Assembly (NCBI GenBank): GCA_945643635.1 | Contig: CALZFC010000031.1 | Coordinates: 4,076,001 to 4,140,000, forward strand | Source of the DNA: Allodiplogaster sudhausi | Taxonomy: Eukaryota > Nematoda > Chromadorea > Rhabditida > Diplogasteridae | Direction: 5' to 3' | Length of the DNA: 64,000 nt | Shown here: piece by piece, positions 1 through 13,449 of the stretch | Numbering within the stretch: position 1 is the stretch's first letter | Layout: each line of letters starts with the position of its first letter | Notes under the pieces: generated by a model | The model's database searches: none | Seen by the model: only the letters and a program-made list of their open reading frames with translations | What the model was told of the DNA's origin: nothing | Translations under genes and position numbers: made by a program

Positions 1-805
1 TAAGTTTCTCCATTGTTTCGACACTGTTTTTCCGAGCCACTAGGCTTGTTTTCTTAAATTAAAATTCTATCAAGAAGCACTGAAATTAGCAAATCTTTCA
101 ATCCTTTTTAATCTTCTTTAAATCGTAAGAAATATTTGATTTTCAACGTTTCTTCTTCCTTCAGAGTTGAAAATGAAACGCCGGCACAAATGTCGAGCAG
201 AGTAAGGAGCAAACTCTCGAACTGTGAGGAGTTTTGGACGCAAGTCTCCCTCAGCAACTCGCTAAGGTTCAGAAATTTTGTTGTTATTCTTGGATTTTTA
301 TTATTATTCAAAAATCCCAATGATTCGTTCGTTCTACGTGCTCTTATACTTGGTTGGCATGCTTTGATAACGGAATCCACTGCCTAACTGAACCCCAAGG
401 ATTGCTTGAACAAATGCTTGCCGGATGTAAGCTGCTCAGAGCTTAAAATGGGCCACTCAAAACCCCGAGGAAGGATGAGTGGGTGGACGGTGAAAATAGT
501 TAATTAAAGTTAAAATATTGCTATTATGTTCGATTTTATGTCGCCTACGCTCGAACTATCGTCGTTTCTTGTAACCAGGAAGGATGACTGACAATTTGTC
601 TAGACAGTCGGTTTTTAAGCTATGAGGCTGATTCTGTTATAAAAATTCTGCCTATCTCACTTTGCTATTTTTAAAGGCCACCCTTAGTTATTCCTCTGCA
701 TTATGAACCTTTCCTGTTCGTATTTTAGTCTGGGTTTTCTTTCGTAGCATTTAAACCCATATTTTATGTATCATATTTTATGTATAAACCCATATCATAT
801 TTTAT

Positions 806-838
806 GGAGATTCTAGGCTCTGCGCACCTAGAATCTCC
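806..838. repeat. 12-bp perfect hairpin
   Basis: Positions 806-817 and 827-838 are perfectly complementary (GGAGATTCTAGG and its reverse complement) around a 9-base loop. It lies about 150 bp upstream of the PRC1-like start codon. Its function is unknown. The rest of 1-985 is AT-rich DNA in which I see no gene. Confidence 0.6.
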
Positions 839-970
839 TTTCATTGTTATCACGCTATGAGGATTATTTCCAGTAGGGAAAACCTTGATTACAAAGAATT
901 TTGCTTGTTTTTTGTTGTTTTTGCGTAAGACAAAAAGGAGAAAAGGCCCTGGAACTGAAAGCGATAGTTA

Positions 971-985
971 TTTTCTTGTGTCAGA
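971..985 (+). promoter_or_regulatory. Probable trans-splice acceptor of the PRC1-like gene
   Basis: A T-rich stretch ending in TGTCAG (AG at 983-984) stands one base before the ATG at 986. No upstream coding exon fits. In nematodes this arrangement is typical of spliced-leader addition; a 5'UTR intron is the alternative. Confidence 0.55.
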
Positions 986-3900
986 ATGGAGATCATGGAC
1001 GCGGTGGGTCGTACGGTGAAGGAGCACGAGAAGGCGCGGGCGTTCGGCCCTTCCTCCTCTTCCGTCGCCGCCGCGGCGTCCTCTTCCACTTCCTCGCACG
1101 CTCGCCGCCGTCAATCTGTCGTCATTCGCGCCGATGGAATCTACGGCGACATTCAGAAGATGATCGAGAAGCTCAACGACCAATGGGACCTCATTGACTT
1201 GGAAGAAAGCTCCAGGTGAGTCCAGGGTACAAAAACCACTGAAATAGACTAGGCAAAATGGAATGGGGAAAGTATTGGATCCGGAAACCAAGGTAGAGTT
1301 GTCTGACCCGGGAATTTCTATTTAAAATGTTTCTCAAAAACCTGGTGGGGTAGACCTTTTGTGAGAATCGAAATTTTCCTGTGATGAGTTACCAGGAAAT
1401 TTTCTTTTTTTAACTCATCAAATTAGACCTAATAATTGGAACTAATAAAATGTATGTCATTTGCAGAACCTCACGCATACAAGTCGCCTTCAATCACCTC
1501 CAGAATCTACTTCAAGACATGGTTTGGTTGTTTTTATTTATCCTTATTTTACCTCTATGATAATTTACTTGCTGAACGAGTTTAAAGTCAGCCATTCCAT
1601 CCGAATTAATCATAATAAACCTTATTTTAGCACGACAGCGAAGTCAGCATGGTCCGCAGTGTTCACCTTCAGATTGAGGATCACCTTCCCAAGGTGTTTT
1701 CGGATATTAATATTCACAGAAACTAAGAATCGCTGTATTATTTGGTAGCCCGAATCGACATTAACGTTGGCGGATAACTACTGAAAGCTTGATTATCCTT
1801 AAACTTGTAGCTCTAATTAACTACAACATAATTTACTTAAACATTTTTTTTTTGAGTTGAAAAAGCCTATTCCCCATTTGTTCAATAAATAATATTCTAT
1901 TTGTATAGCTTCTTTCTTCGCACATCAAGCATTTATAAACTTTTGGTCATTTCAGGTCAAAGCCATACGCAGCGAGCTCGGTCTTCCCAAGTTCAACGTT
2001 GACAAATTCACGCGCAACTCCCTCGCCCTGGTATGTTGTTTAATGTTTAAAACGAAATGAAGCATTTCATTATGGATACATGTAAATACATTTACTTTTT
2101 CTACTCGAACACCAGGTCAGAGAATAAATGCCATTATCGACTGCTACGAAAATTAAGGTCAGGTAATGGCTTGAGACCAGCAAAGCAAGGTTTTCTAGAG
2201 TAAACGACGTAATCTATACATCATAATCAGGGTGGGCATGTAAAGTAGACGGTACCTTTTCAATCCTACAATAAGTATGTCAACTTTGACGTTTAAATAA
2301 AATACTTGCAAATGTTTCAGTGGCGCGCCCTCGAAGAGGACCTCAAAGAGCTGAAGGAGAAACGCAAGCAGATCCTCTTGGAGCAGACTACCGTAACTCA
2401 GCGAGCAGCAAACCTGGCCAGAAGACTCGGGAAGGAGACAGATGACCTGTCACAGCCGAACGAAGAGGTGGGAGAAAGGGAACAGAGATAGACAGAACGA
2501 GAGAGACGGGGAGTATTTCGAGAAATGATCGCATTTTTGCTCACAAGAGAGAATTTATTCCTTCTGGGTACTCTTGGTTCTTCATTCGAAATGATCATAC
2601 TGTAGTTTATAAAACATGTATGGGTAGGAAGATTGGGACCCGGAAAGCAAGGTGAAAGGCAGAATTTGCACATGAACATCTGGGTGAGACATATGGCTCC
2701 GGGAAGGCCCAAAATCATGATGGGCATCTAAAATTGATTCCATGCTTTCCACCCTGGTTGTGCAGTGTTTAAAAAAAAAAGATGAAGATCCATTTCCAGG
2801 TAGTGGACAAGGAGCAGTTGAAGAAGCTGGTCGAGCTGGCGCGCCAGATGGAGACGGAGCTGGAGGAGAAGATTGAGAAGCTGCGCAAGTTCCAGGACGA
2901 CATCCGCGTCTTCTTCACCAGAATGAGTGAGTTTGGGGGTGTTTCTACAGTACTTTGGGGTCATCTGAAAATACTGTATAACGATGATTTAGGGACTACC
3001 AACTACTCCTTTTGGTGAAATAGAATAGAATGGGAAGTGTAAATGATTCCTGCAGTTGTGCTCTCTCTCTCTCTCTCTCTCTTTTACTCTCTTCTGTTAG
3101 TCTCTCTCTTTCTCTTTCTCTCTCTCTCTCTTCTCTCTCTGTCTCTCTCTTCCCTCTCTCTCTCTCTCTCTCCTCTGTCATCCAGGACACGATGCTTCGA
3201 TGGGAGAGAACACCGCTTATCTGGTGGACGTGAACCTGGATGACGACGATTGCATCATCACCGAGTCGTTGCTCGAGAACATGGAAGCGGCGGCGGAGAC
3301 GGTGAGAATTGGAAAATGTTTTAAATCTTGAAAATGTTTATAATTGCAAAAATATATTCAAGAGAAAAAGAAGTTAATTTATAAAAGAATATAAATAATA
3401 ATAATATTTAATATTTAATAACAAAATAAAAGAAGACATATTATTCTCCGGCTCGCCGAGACTACAACGAGTGGCTGTCGAATCTGCAGTTTGCATACGA
3501 TGAAGAGATGATGAAGCTGAACGAGCTGTGGGATGCCATGCTTGTGTCTCCAGAAGAGAGAAGACTCCCCGCGCAATTCGACCCGGGTAAGGCGCAGTTC
3601 TCTCTCTCTTCTCTCTCTCTCTCACTCTCTCTCCTCTCTATCTCTCTCATTCACTCTATCTCCTCTCTTTCTCTGTCTCTCTTTCTCCTCTATCTCCTCG
3701 CTCTCCCTCTCCTCCCCCCTCTCTCTATCCCTCTCTCTCGGCAGTTAAGGCCATTTTAGAGAAACATCGCTTATGAAATTCAATGCTTCACATTATCCAA
3801 TTAAATATAAATTTACATTAGATTCGTGATTCTAATTTGAATTTATATTTATTTGAAGGCGAGGAGCAGAAACATGTAGAAACATCTAATAAGTGCGTTA

Positions 3901-4893
3901 AATTTCCGTGAAAACCACATGTTACATTTCTGCTTCAAAGAATAAAAAAGAACATTATTATTATTATTATTATTATCAATCATGAATATACATAAATTGC
4001 AGAGACCCAGAATGACGACGCGATTCTAGCCGTGCGTGACGAAGTCGAGCGTCTGCAGCACGTCTACGAAGTCGGCAAGGAGGTCTTCGAGAACATGAAG
4101 AGGTGGGTGGCATACTGTAGTTACCGTATTCGCGACTCTTCGCGTCAGAACCCAAGACACTTTTGAAGAGATTCATCTTTCGCTCTCTCTCTCCATCTCC
4201 CTGTATCTTTCCTTTCTCTCTCTTTCTCTTTTTGTCCTTTCTCTCGCTCTCTCTCCATCTCTCTCTCTTTCTCTTTCTGTCCTTTCTCACGCTCTCTCTC
4301 TCCATCTCCCTGTATCTCTCCTTTCTCTCTCTTTCTCTTTCTGTCCTTTCTCTCGCTCTCTCTCCATCTGTCTCTTTCTCTTTCTGTCCTTTCTCTCGCT
4401 CTCTCTCTCCATCTCCCTGTAACTCTCCTTTCTCTCTCTTTCTCTTTCTGTCCTTTCTCTTGCTCTCTCTCCATCTCTCTCTCTCTCTCTTTCTGTCCTT
4501 TCTCTCGCTTTCTCTCTCCATCTCCCTGTATCTCTCCATCTCTCTCTTTCTCTTTCTGTCCTTTCTCTTGCTCTCTCTCTCCATCTCCCTGTATCTCTCC
4601 TTTCTCTCTCTTTCTCTTTCTGTCCTTTCTCTCGCTCTCTCTCTCCATTTCCCTGCATCTCTCCTTTCTTTCTCTTTCTCTTTCTGTCCTTTCTCTGGCT
4701 CTGTCTCTCCATCTCTCTCTTTCTCTTTCTGTCCTTTCTCTCGCTCTCTCTCTCTTTCTCTCTCTTTCTCTTTCTGTCCTTTCTCTCGCTCTCTCTCTCT
4801 CTCTCTCTTTCTCTTTCTCTTTCTCTTTCTGTCCTTTCTCGCTCTCTCTCTCCATCTCCCTGTATCTCTCCTTTCTCTCTCTTTCTCTTTCTG

Positions 4894-4936
<43 letters not shown>

Positions 4937-7134
4937 TCTCTGTATCTCTCTTTCTCTTTCTGTCCTTTCTCTCGCTCTCTCTCCATCTCTCTCTTTCTCT
5001 TTCTCTTTCTGTCCTTTCTCTCTCTTTCTCTTTCTGTCCTTTCTCTCGCTCTCTCTCTCTCTCTCCATTCTTTAGATGGTGCGCACACTGGAACGAGAAG
5101 GTGGAGTACGAGCAAGCGGTAGGCGACGTTGCATTCTACAAGAATCGCCGCGGAAATCTGGAGTCCCAGCTCAAGGTAGAAACAGGGTCGATTCGTTTAG
5201 GGAAGGGGGATTCTGGCTCTTCGAATAATGATAACGAGAAAGATGGAATTAGGCTATGAGTGCTAATTGATTATTTATTTGCGTGGCAGCACGTAAATAA
5301 ATCAAATCAGAACGAAAATAGTGAAAGAGCACTTGTCTCCAGCACCAACGCGCCCTGGAGAAGCAGCTTATCCCTGCAGCCATCCGAGATGTCACCGTAG
5401 CCTACCAGCAACTGCAGGAGCTCAATCCCGGACTCAATATCCACATTGATGGTATTTTTTCCCGCGCAGTTGTTTTTTTTTTTAAATATTTTATATATAT
5501 ATATATATATTGATATATATATATTATATAAAAAAGAAACGTAGTAGGTTTTCTTGGTATTTAGCTCGCAAAAAAAGTTGAAAAAGATTTCCGCCAAATA
5601 CCATGATTATTGAACGCTGAAATAAGAAAGTAATATAATATAACATTAAGGTTCCCGCCTCTCGCCGCCCGAGTACATTCAGTGGGTGATGGAGACGCAT
5701 GAGCAGGACAAACTACTCGAGAAGGCGGCCAAGGTAGGGGGAGGGCTTCTTCTTTCCTTTGGTCATTACTTCCCTTGGTTATTGCTTCCCTTGATTTTGC
5801 TTCCCTTGGTTTTGCTTCCCTTGGGTTTGCTTCCTTTGGGTTTGCTTCCCTTGGTTATTGCTTCCCTTGGGTTTGCTTCCCTTGGTTTTGCTTCCCTTGG
5901 TTTTGCTTCACTTGGTTATTGCTTCCATCGGTTATTGTTTCCCCTGGTAGCTGATGTTCAGCTGCTGAACAGGCTGAACAATGTGGTATATATACAGGAT
6001 AGTAAATAAGTTGTTATCTTATGATACTTTTTTTTTTATTATTTTCTGAAGAGGTCTCCGAGAACATGAATATTGAATGCTAAAATAAAGTAATATAATA
6101 TGGTAAGTAATAAAATACAGATGAAAAGGTATTCTCTCTCTTGAGGCAGCCGAGAGGAAGCGTCAGAAGGAGAGGGAGAACCGCTTCGGTAGCGGTGCAT
6201 CGAAGACGCCGGCGCCGCCCAGGAGACCCGTGACGGCCACTCCGACCACGTCGGCATCGGCCAACGTCGCAAGTCGCCGTCGACCCCTCGCCACTCCCTC
6301 CAGCTGCGCCAATCTACAGTATCAGCCGGCGGTCAGTGGACAAGGGGAGCTTAGATGAACCCTAACAGAGAAAATAGAATAAAAATCAATATTGAGGGTA
6401 CACACAAGCAGGGCTGCCAATTCGTTGGTTATTCTTTTTACTAATTTGAAAAGAAATCAGAATTGCTTTTCTTGAATGGAAACCGAGACGTTATAGGCCC
6501 AAGAATTTAAAGAGCTTTTAGCTCCCATTGAAAGTAGAATATTTAATACTGAGATACCATGTGGCTTGAATTGGAAAATAGTTTTTTTGCTTCTTTCAGC
6601 ACTCGATTTCACAGCCTAGGGCTTCTTTTTTTATGGCTATAATTAGAAGAAATCTCGGAAGTCTATTCAGAATAGCATGAATGAAAAGACATGACAGAGC
6701 TAGCAGAACTCCTGGATAGAATCAGTTCTATGTCCACTCTTATTTCCTTTCCTCCTCCTCCAGGCGAAACGACTGGCCTTTGGCGGTGATCCACTTGCGC
6801 CCTTCTTCGCCTCCACCACCAGCATCAAGAGCGCGATCTCGCCCGTCAAGCCACCCGTGGTCACTTTATTGATTACTTTAAAAAATAATTTATATATATA
6901 TATATATATATATATTAACTATTGATTCGCTAGAGGATTTCAGAAAGTCTTTTCGTGGATAAAATAGATAGAACAATAATGCAGTTCTTTGTCCACATGA
7001 ATTAACTTGTGTGTTTTCCACTAAAGGCCGGCCCTAAGACGTCCTCACCGAAGGAGGGCAGACCACCGATGACTCCCCGTCTCCCGGTGAACACGCCCAA
7101 GTCGCGTCCTCCCGCGAAGAAGCCCTTCATCTAA
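986..7134 (+). CDS. spd-1: PRC1/Ase1/MAP65 family spindle-midzone protein (SPD-1-like), 15 exons
   Basis: Exons 986-1215, 1467-1521, 1631-1693, 1956-2030, 2321-2467, 2800-2926, 3186-3301, 3436-3586, 4003-4102, 5076-5175, 5343-5451, 5651-5733, 6146-6331, 6764-6859 and 7027-7134 join in phase to 581 residues, close to human PRC1. The family cross-links antiparallel microtubules at the anaphase midzone and is needed for cytokinesis. The N-terminal half is heptad-like and charged (coiled-coil dimerisation rod). Exon 8 carries NELWDAM followed by SPEER, and exon 10 carries FYKNRRGNLESQLK; both match the conserved spectrin-like microtubule-binding domain. The tail is basic and Ser/Thr/Pro-rich, as expected for a cyclin-dependent-kinase-regulated tail, and ends KKPFI. 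The acceptors of exons 8, 12 and 13 are weak (AAG or GAG), so those edges are less certain. Introns 6, 8 and 9 are filled with CT microsatellite. The symbol is by homology. Confidence 0.9.
3059..3172. repeat. CT microsatellite in PRC1-like intron 6
   Basis: A nearly pure CT/CTTT tract with the pyrimidine strand on the coding strand, ending about 13 bases before the acceptor at 3184-3185. Open frames read through it are low-complexity shadows. Confidence 0.9.
3598..3742. repeat. CT microsatellite in PRC1-like intron 8
   Basis: An interrupted CT tract that begins just after the donor at 3587. The remainder of the intron to 4002 is AT-rich with an ATT run at 3956-3976. Confidence 0.9.
4180..5068. 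repeat. Higher-order CT minisatellite in PRC1-like intron 9
   Basis: About 890 bp of CT-rich sequence in which short blocks recur in order: CCATCTCCCTGTATCTCTCC, then CTTTCTCTTTCTGTCC, then a CTCGCTCTCTC run. The array ends a few bases before the acceptor at 5074-5075. It creates very long Arg/Glu or Ser/Leu open frames on both strands that I do not regard as genes. Confidence 0.9.
5768..5950 (+). repeat. 15-bp minisatellite in PRC1-like intron 12
   Basis: About 12 tandem variants of GCTTCCCTTGGTTTT occupy the intron between the exons ending at 5733 and starting at 6146. The unit length is a multiple of three, so the array is open in frame, but it lies between good coding exons and is intronic. 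Confidence 0.85.
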
Positions 7135-8556
7135 AATACAGTAAGCAGAATACAGTAATCTCTGCAATGAATACCGTAACCCATGTCCACTATCTCTGAT
7201 CATCTTTTCTTGATCATCTAATCTCACCAGTAACGTCTCTCTCATTCTGCACGACAAGCTATCTCGTTAGGTATGCGGCTAACAGATAATATTTGTTTTC
7301 GTTCCGTGATCCTTAACTAGACTCTGACTTTTTGGCTCTTCTTATCTAATCACAATTCACACGCATTATGACGAAATTAGTAGAAATTATGAAGCAAATA
7401 ACTTGGTGTAAGTGCTATGTCCGAAGTATAAGTTCGGTGTTTCTCACAATGCCCTTGCACTCATTCTTCGTATTTTACCGATTTGGAGCCGTGCTTTATT
7501 TGAGGTCTTCTCTTAACAGCAATATTTTCAGTGCAAATTCTTCTTCTGAGCTGTAATCCGTGTAAGAAGTTCTAAGCATTGGATCGATGGATCCCCCTTT
7601 TTATACTTAAGATTCGCAATCATTTACTCAAGCATAACGATACTCATGTGTACCATCGAATTATTACCATTACTGTATTTGGCGAGAATTCTTTTCTACT
7701 GTACCTACGCAAACCATCCACTTGTTTTTTTCAAGGCTTTTTATTAATATTTCTTCTTGATTAGCCTTCTTCGTATCATTCATTGTTTGATATATATTGC
7801 ATATTTAGATGACGCCTGCGAATAAATGGCGCGGTCCAAACTGCAGTCCTGTGAACACGATCGATTATAAAAGGATAAAACTAAACTTGGAAAAGGAATA
7901 AGGTGATCAAAGGTAAAGATTATGTTAAAACATCCTCTATCAGAGGAGACAAATGGAAGAGAATGGTGATAGTCTACGAAAGAAGAGAAAAAGAGGAATG
8001 AAAGAATGATCGGAGTGGAGGCATTGATTGGGTTACACACGGCATGAAGTTGCCGAGGGGGGAGAGGACGAAGGGAGAGAGAGAGAGAGAAAGAGAAGGA
8101 GGAGAGAGAGATGTAAAGTAGAGAGAGAGAGAGAAGCAGTACGGAGAAATAAACTGTTGTGAGTGAGAAACAAGGAGCTAAGAGTACACGATTAGAGGTA
8201 ATACGCTAGCGAGCGATGCGAAAGGACTGCACAGTAAACGTGTGCGGAATACGTGAGAGAAAACATGTTATACAACAGATAGAGGGAGAGAGGCAAAGAG
8301 AGAGAGAGAGAGAGAGAGAAAGAAAGAAAGAGAGAGAAAGAAGAGTAAATTTACGTGACAACAAGAAGAAAGTAGAGGAAGTTGGGAAAAGGAGCAAAAG
8401 CTGACGAATAGAGAAAGCGATGGGAAGCAACGGGAAGGAAGCAGGTGATGAGAGTGTGGAAAAGAGTGGGAATGTAGATGAGACGGTGAGATGAAGAGAT
8501 AAAGACAGCTGAAGGCAAGAGGATCTCGAATCTCGGCCTTTCTTTCCTGGCTTCAT

Positions 8557-8599
<43 letters not shown>

Positions 8600-8990
8600 T
8601 AGGAAGTGAGAGAGAAAGAGATAGAAAGAGAGAGAATGAGAGAGAGAAGAGAGAGAGAAAGAGGAGAGAAAGAGAGAAGAGAGAGGGAGAGAGAGAGAGA
8701 GAGAAGAGACACACAATGATTCCGAAAGATTTCACCCGCCGCTGACCGCACTGACTCAGTTCTGAGAGAGCCGTTTCAGTGCTCGCAAAACGCGAGTGCA
8801 TCATCCGCAAGCTTAATCAATCATCTCACCCTTAATCAAGCTTATCTTTTCTTGTCGCCTTGTCATCTATCAGTTCATTCCTTACTTTTCATCCACTCAT
8901 TCACTTTACATTGTAGAACTGGCGGATAGCAAATCTACCATCCATAAGCATTTCTAAGTTTATTCAGTTTTTCTTCACGCTTCTTGCTAG

Positions 8991-9043
<53 letters not shown>

Positions 9044-10454
9044 ATTTATTCATTCGCGTTTTGCGCGTCACAGGAAGCTAATAACACAATGGAAAACTTT
9101 TATCAGGAATCTTCCATAATTGCTGAATGAATCGCGAGATTATCAACTCTCTCTGTTTACATACCAAAAAGAACGTCGGTCGCAATTGTCCGGTCTGAGC
9201 TTTCCGAGAGCTCTCCCTTATCTCTCTCTCTCTCTCTCGTTTTCTCTCTCTATCTCTATCTCTTTCTCTCTCTCTCTCTTGTTTTCTCTCTCTATCTCTA
9301 TCTCTCTCTCCTTTTTTCTCTCTCTCTCTCATTCACTCTTTCTCTCAGTTTCTCTGATCTGAAGAAGCAACAGGTACACACTTGAACTTGCATCCATCTT
9401 CTCTTTATCTCCTCCTTCTGATTTGACTCTGCGTTTATCTTTCTTACCTCCTCAATATTTAGCTCTCTCTCTCTCCCTCTCTCACTCTCTCTCTCTCTGT
9501 CTCGCATCCTCTCCCTCAGTATGTAAGCATCTCTATTTTCTCATTCCCTGTGGCCTATAAAGTTATTTTCCGTTTTCTCTTAGACTTTACAGGTATGTAT
9601 ATCTTCATCGTCCGCCCTCTCTCCCTTCTCTCTCCCCCTCTCTATCTCTCTCCCTTTCCCTCTCCCTTTCTCTCTCTCTCTACGTTTCTCTCTCTCCTTC
9701 TTTCCTTCTATCTCTTCACTTCCCTCTCGTCCCCTTCCACTTCTTCTAATTCTGATCATTTTTCATTGTTCTGTTGCTGCTCTCTGCAGCATCCATCCAC
9801 TTTATCAGTGCCGCTACTCAGAGGAAGTTCCCTGCTTTGTTCTTCCTTTTTTGTCACTCTTTATCTCCCTCTCTCTTTCTCTTTCTCTCTCTCTCTCCGT
9901 TTCTTGCTATGCTCTCTCTCTAGTTCTATCCTTCTCACTCTATCATTCTCTCTCTAGCTCCCACTCCCGGAGGAAGTCGCACATTCTCATTATGATAACG
10001 ATAATGTATATATTCGCTTTCTAACCTTGGGTGGCTTAGAGAATGAATATGTGGGTGAGAGAGTAGGACAGAGAGAGAGAGATAGAGAGAGAGAGAGAAG
10101 AAAAGAGAGTAAGAAAGGGAGAGAGAGAGATAGAGAGAGAGAGAGAGGAGAGAGAGGGGGAGAGAGGAGAGACAGACGTAAGCGAACGGAATGACCACCA
10201 AACATGAATATTAACGATAAATGAAAAAAGAGGAGTTCGAGCGACAAACGAAAGAGTGTTGGAAATGAGAAAGTGAGTGAAAATCAGTGATAGACGGAAC
10301 TTCATGGTCTCAATTACTCTCTTTCTCTGAACCTCTCTATCACTTCACTCTCTATCTCTCTCTGCCTCTTCACCTCTCTCGCTATCTTTCTACTCTTTCG
10401 CTCTGCTATATTTCATCTCTGCCCACTTGCTCCCATCAGTCCATCGCACTCCTT

Positions 10455-10505
<51 letters not shown>

Positions 10506-10662
10506 GCTGAGAGGAGAGAGACAAGAGATACACAGAGAGAAAGAGTGATAGAAAGAGATGAAGGGAGAAACCATCACTGACAACATCATCCGCATCACTT
10601 TGTCGCACTCTTTGTTTCCCAAGTTCTTTCTCTCTCTTTCTCCCTATCTCTCTCTCTTTCAC

Positions 10663-10705
<43 letters not shown>

Positions 10706-12280
10706 ACCCCATCTCTCTCTCTCTCTCTCTTTCACCCCATCTCTCTCTCTCCTCTCCCTTCTCGACTTGCTCGCGCATTAGCCGTGTACAAAGCGCCTTT
10801 CATCACCAGGACGTTTTCCATCTCAATCTACTGCCTTCTCTTTCTCTTTTTCTCCTCTAAAGTTCTATCATTTTTAGATATTCTTTTTCTCTCGATCTCT
10901 TCCTCTCTCTTTCTCTCTGTCTCTGCTTCTCTCTCTCTCCTCTTTCTCTTTCTCTCTCTTTCTCTCCTTCTCTCGCTCTGGCTCATCCGCCTTTTTGACA
11001 CGATTCTCCCATTGCTCCTCGTCAAGCATAACAAGCGAACGAGTCTGAGCTCGCCGATCTTTTCTCTCTTTCTCTGTCAACCTCTGGTCTCTCATCGTTT
11101 AACAATTCCACCTTTATCTCTCTTCAGGCGTGCATTCCGTTTTATCTCTTTCAACATATTTTTATATCACTTTTTTCAACTAAATGTATGTACCAATCAG
11201 TCAGTATTCGACGTTCCTTGATTAATATTTTTTCCATTCAAAGTAAAGCTCAGTGATAAGATATTGCATTTATGTTTTTGATCTACGACAATAATAAAAG
11301 TTTCGTATAACAATAAGAGAATGTAATGTGCCCACGGCCCTGCATATTACTTCTGTTAGTAGACAGATCGAATTTCACTCGTCTTGAAATCTCTCTTTCT
11401 CGCTCCTTAACTCTTTCTCTATCTCTCTCTCTTTCTCTCTATCTCTTTCTCTCTCTCTCCTTCTCCCTCTCGATCGTTCCTTCTCTCTATCCCTTCTTTC
11501 TTTCTCCTGAACAGCGACAAATGCTGCAAATCGGATTTATTAGAGACAGATGTGATTTTTGGCGTACCACCACATTGCTCGTTCTGTGTTCTTGTGAGAT
11601 AAGAAGGATAAGAAGTGAAGAAGAGTAAGTGGGAGGAATAACGAAAGAAGAACAAGCTCGGCTAAAGTACGGGAGAATAATGATAAAGGAAAAAAGGATT
11701 ATGTTTGCGAGCAATGAAAGTGGAAATGTTAACAGGAAAATGGAGTAGGTTTGGGACGAAGAGGGAAAGACAAGGACTGAAAGAGAGCAAGAGTCTGATA
11801 AACATAGGAAGACAGAGAATTTAAAGTGCAGCGAGAAAGAAACACAGGGAAAAAAAGAGAAAGACAGAGGGAGAGAGAGAGAAAGTAAGAGAGAAAGAAT
11901 ACAAGAGAGAGAGAGAGAAAGAGAGAGAGAGAAATAGAGGGAGCATAATGTATTCTATCTTTGTTCCAGACACACAAATATGCATGATCTCGCGCACTCT
12001 TCTCGACTCGATAATTCTGTGTGTCATTCTCATTCATCGATAGGTACAAGTAGACGTGGTCAATTCGAAGAGCATTCTTTGTTCGCGTCGCTGTTCGAGC
12101 AGTTTACTGACAGTTTTGGCCCTCTGCCAAAACATATTGTAAATATTTACCTGCCCGATAATATTACTCATTGACATCGTATCTTTTACTGCATTTGAAG
12201 CGCTAAAATTGTCTACACTTTTAGACAATGTTTTCTGAAGGATTCTGTGGCTTTTTTAAATGACTGGATGTCTTGAGGAG

Positions 12281-12344
<64 letters not shown>

Positions 12345-13432
12345 GTCTCTCCCTCGAAATAAGATCTTCTGTAAATACGATCTGACGTTACACGTTTTCC
12401 TAATGAAGTAGTCTGCGTTCGCAATATCAGATATAAATCATCGTCCAGCGATTGTTATTCATTTGCAACCCACTTTCTGTCCTTGAATTATTTTTCTTTC
12501 TGTCTCTGATAACTTGCGATCAGAGCTTCGCTGTCCTACCTCTCTCTCGCTCTCTCTCTCTCTCTTACACACTCTCTCTCTCCTTCTCTTTATCTGTGTG
12601 GGTTTCTCTCACAATCTACCCTTTTGTCTCTCTCGTTTTTCTGTCTGCTTCTCTTTGTTCATTTTTCTCTCATTGCACAACACTGTTCTCTTTTTGTTCT
12701 CCCTCTCCCTCCCTCTCCTTCTCTCTCTTTCTCCCTCTCTCTCTTTCTCTCCCTCTCCCTCTCTCTCCTTCTCTCTCTCTATCTCTCCCTCTCTCTCCTT
12801 CTCTCTTTCTCTCTCTCTCTCTCTCTCTGTCTTTAATTCTGTTTCTGTCTTTTCTCCCTCCAATTCTTTTAACTCTTTCTTCCACTATTCTCACCGTGAC
12901 ACTGAGTATCCCCTTCCTCTTCCATTCTTGTCGGCACCTGACTTCTCGCATTGAAATTTCACATTGATATTTATGAATGCAACCCTGGGAGTGTGATGAT
13001 CCGTGGGCTATTTTTCTTCTGCTTTCTCTCGCACTTACGCTTTCGCTTATTCTCTTAACTCCATCTCTCTCTCTCTCTCTCTCTCGCACTCTCTCTCTCG
13101 CCCTCTCTCTCTATCTCTCTCTCTCGCTCTCTCTACCTCACTTTCATATAAACTCCATCTGTCTCCGTTTATGCTTTACTGTTTTCTCCATTTTGGTATT
13201 CTCTTTTTCATGTGCATACTCTTGTCGCTACAATCAATTTTATCATTGCCAATCCGCGCTTGCTCTTTTCGGCGTTCTCGGCTCTGTTTCCCTCTTACTC
13301 TCTCTTTCTCTCTCATTCTCTTCTCTTCTCTCTCTCACTCTCAGTTATTCTCTCAGTCTCTCCCTCTCCCTCTCTCCCCTCTCTCACTCTTATCCTCTCT
13401 CTCTCTCCATCTCTCTCTCTCTCTCTCGCCAG
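7135..13432. other. Intergenic spacer with alternating GA and CT tracts
   Basis: No convincing exon was found in 6.3 kb. GA-rich tracts (about 8070-8130, 8297-8340, 8556-8705, 10070-10170, 10457-10502, 11865-11940) alternate with CT-rich tracts (about 8991-9037, 9216-9345, 9600-9740, 10620-10755, 11390-11500, 12285-12352, 12540-12835, 13065-13140, 13310-13430). The many Ser/Leu and Arg/Glu frames are microsatellite translations. The last CT tract ends at the likely trans-splice acceptor of the next gene. The GA tract at 10457-10502 and CT tract at 10660-10700 are complementary and could pair. Confidence 0.8.
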
Positions 13433-13449
13433 GTTCCGGCAAGGCAGCG
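13380..13449 (+). promoter_or_regulatory. CT tract with probable trans-splice acceptor and short 5'UTR
   Basis: A CT microsatellite runs into CGCCAG (AG at 13431-13432), followed by 17 bases and the ATG at 13450. No upstream coding exon was found, so spliced-leader addition is the simplest reading. Confidence 0.5.

Noticed and set aside
108..387. Overlapping 83- and 90-codon frames at the window start
   Set aside because: AT-rich, no recognised motif, no splice partners, and open on both strands.
3976..5122. Long Arg/Glu (minus) and Ser/Leu/Phe (plus) open frames of over 300 codons
   Set aside because: They are translations of the CT minisatellite in PRC1-like intron 9; real exons flank it in phase.
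5307..5597. Minus-strand 96-codon frame
   Set aside because: It is the antisense of PRC1-like exon 11 plus intron sequence.
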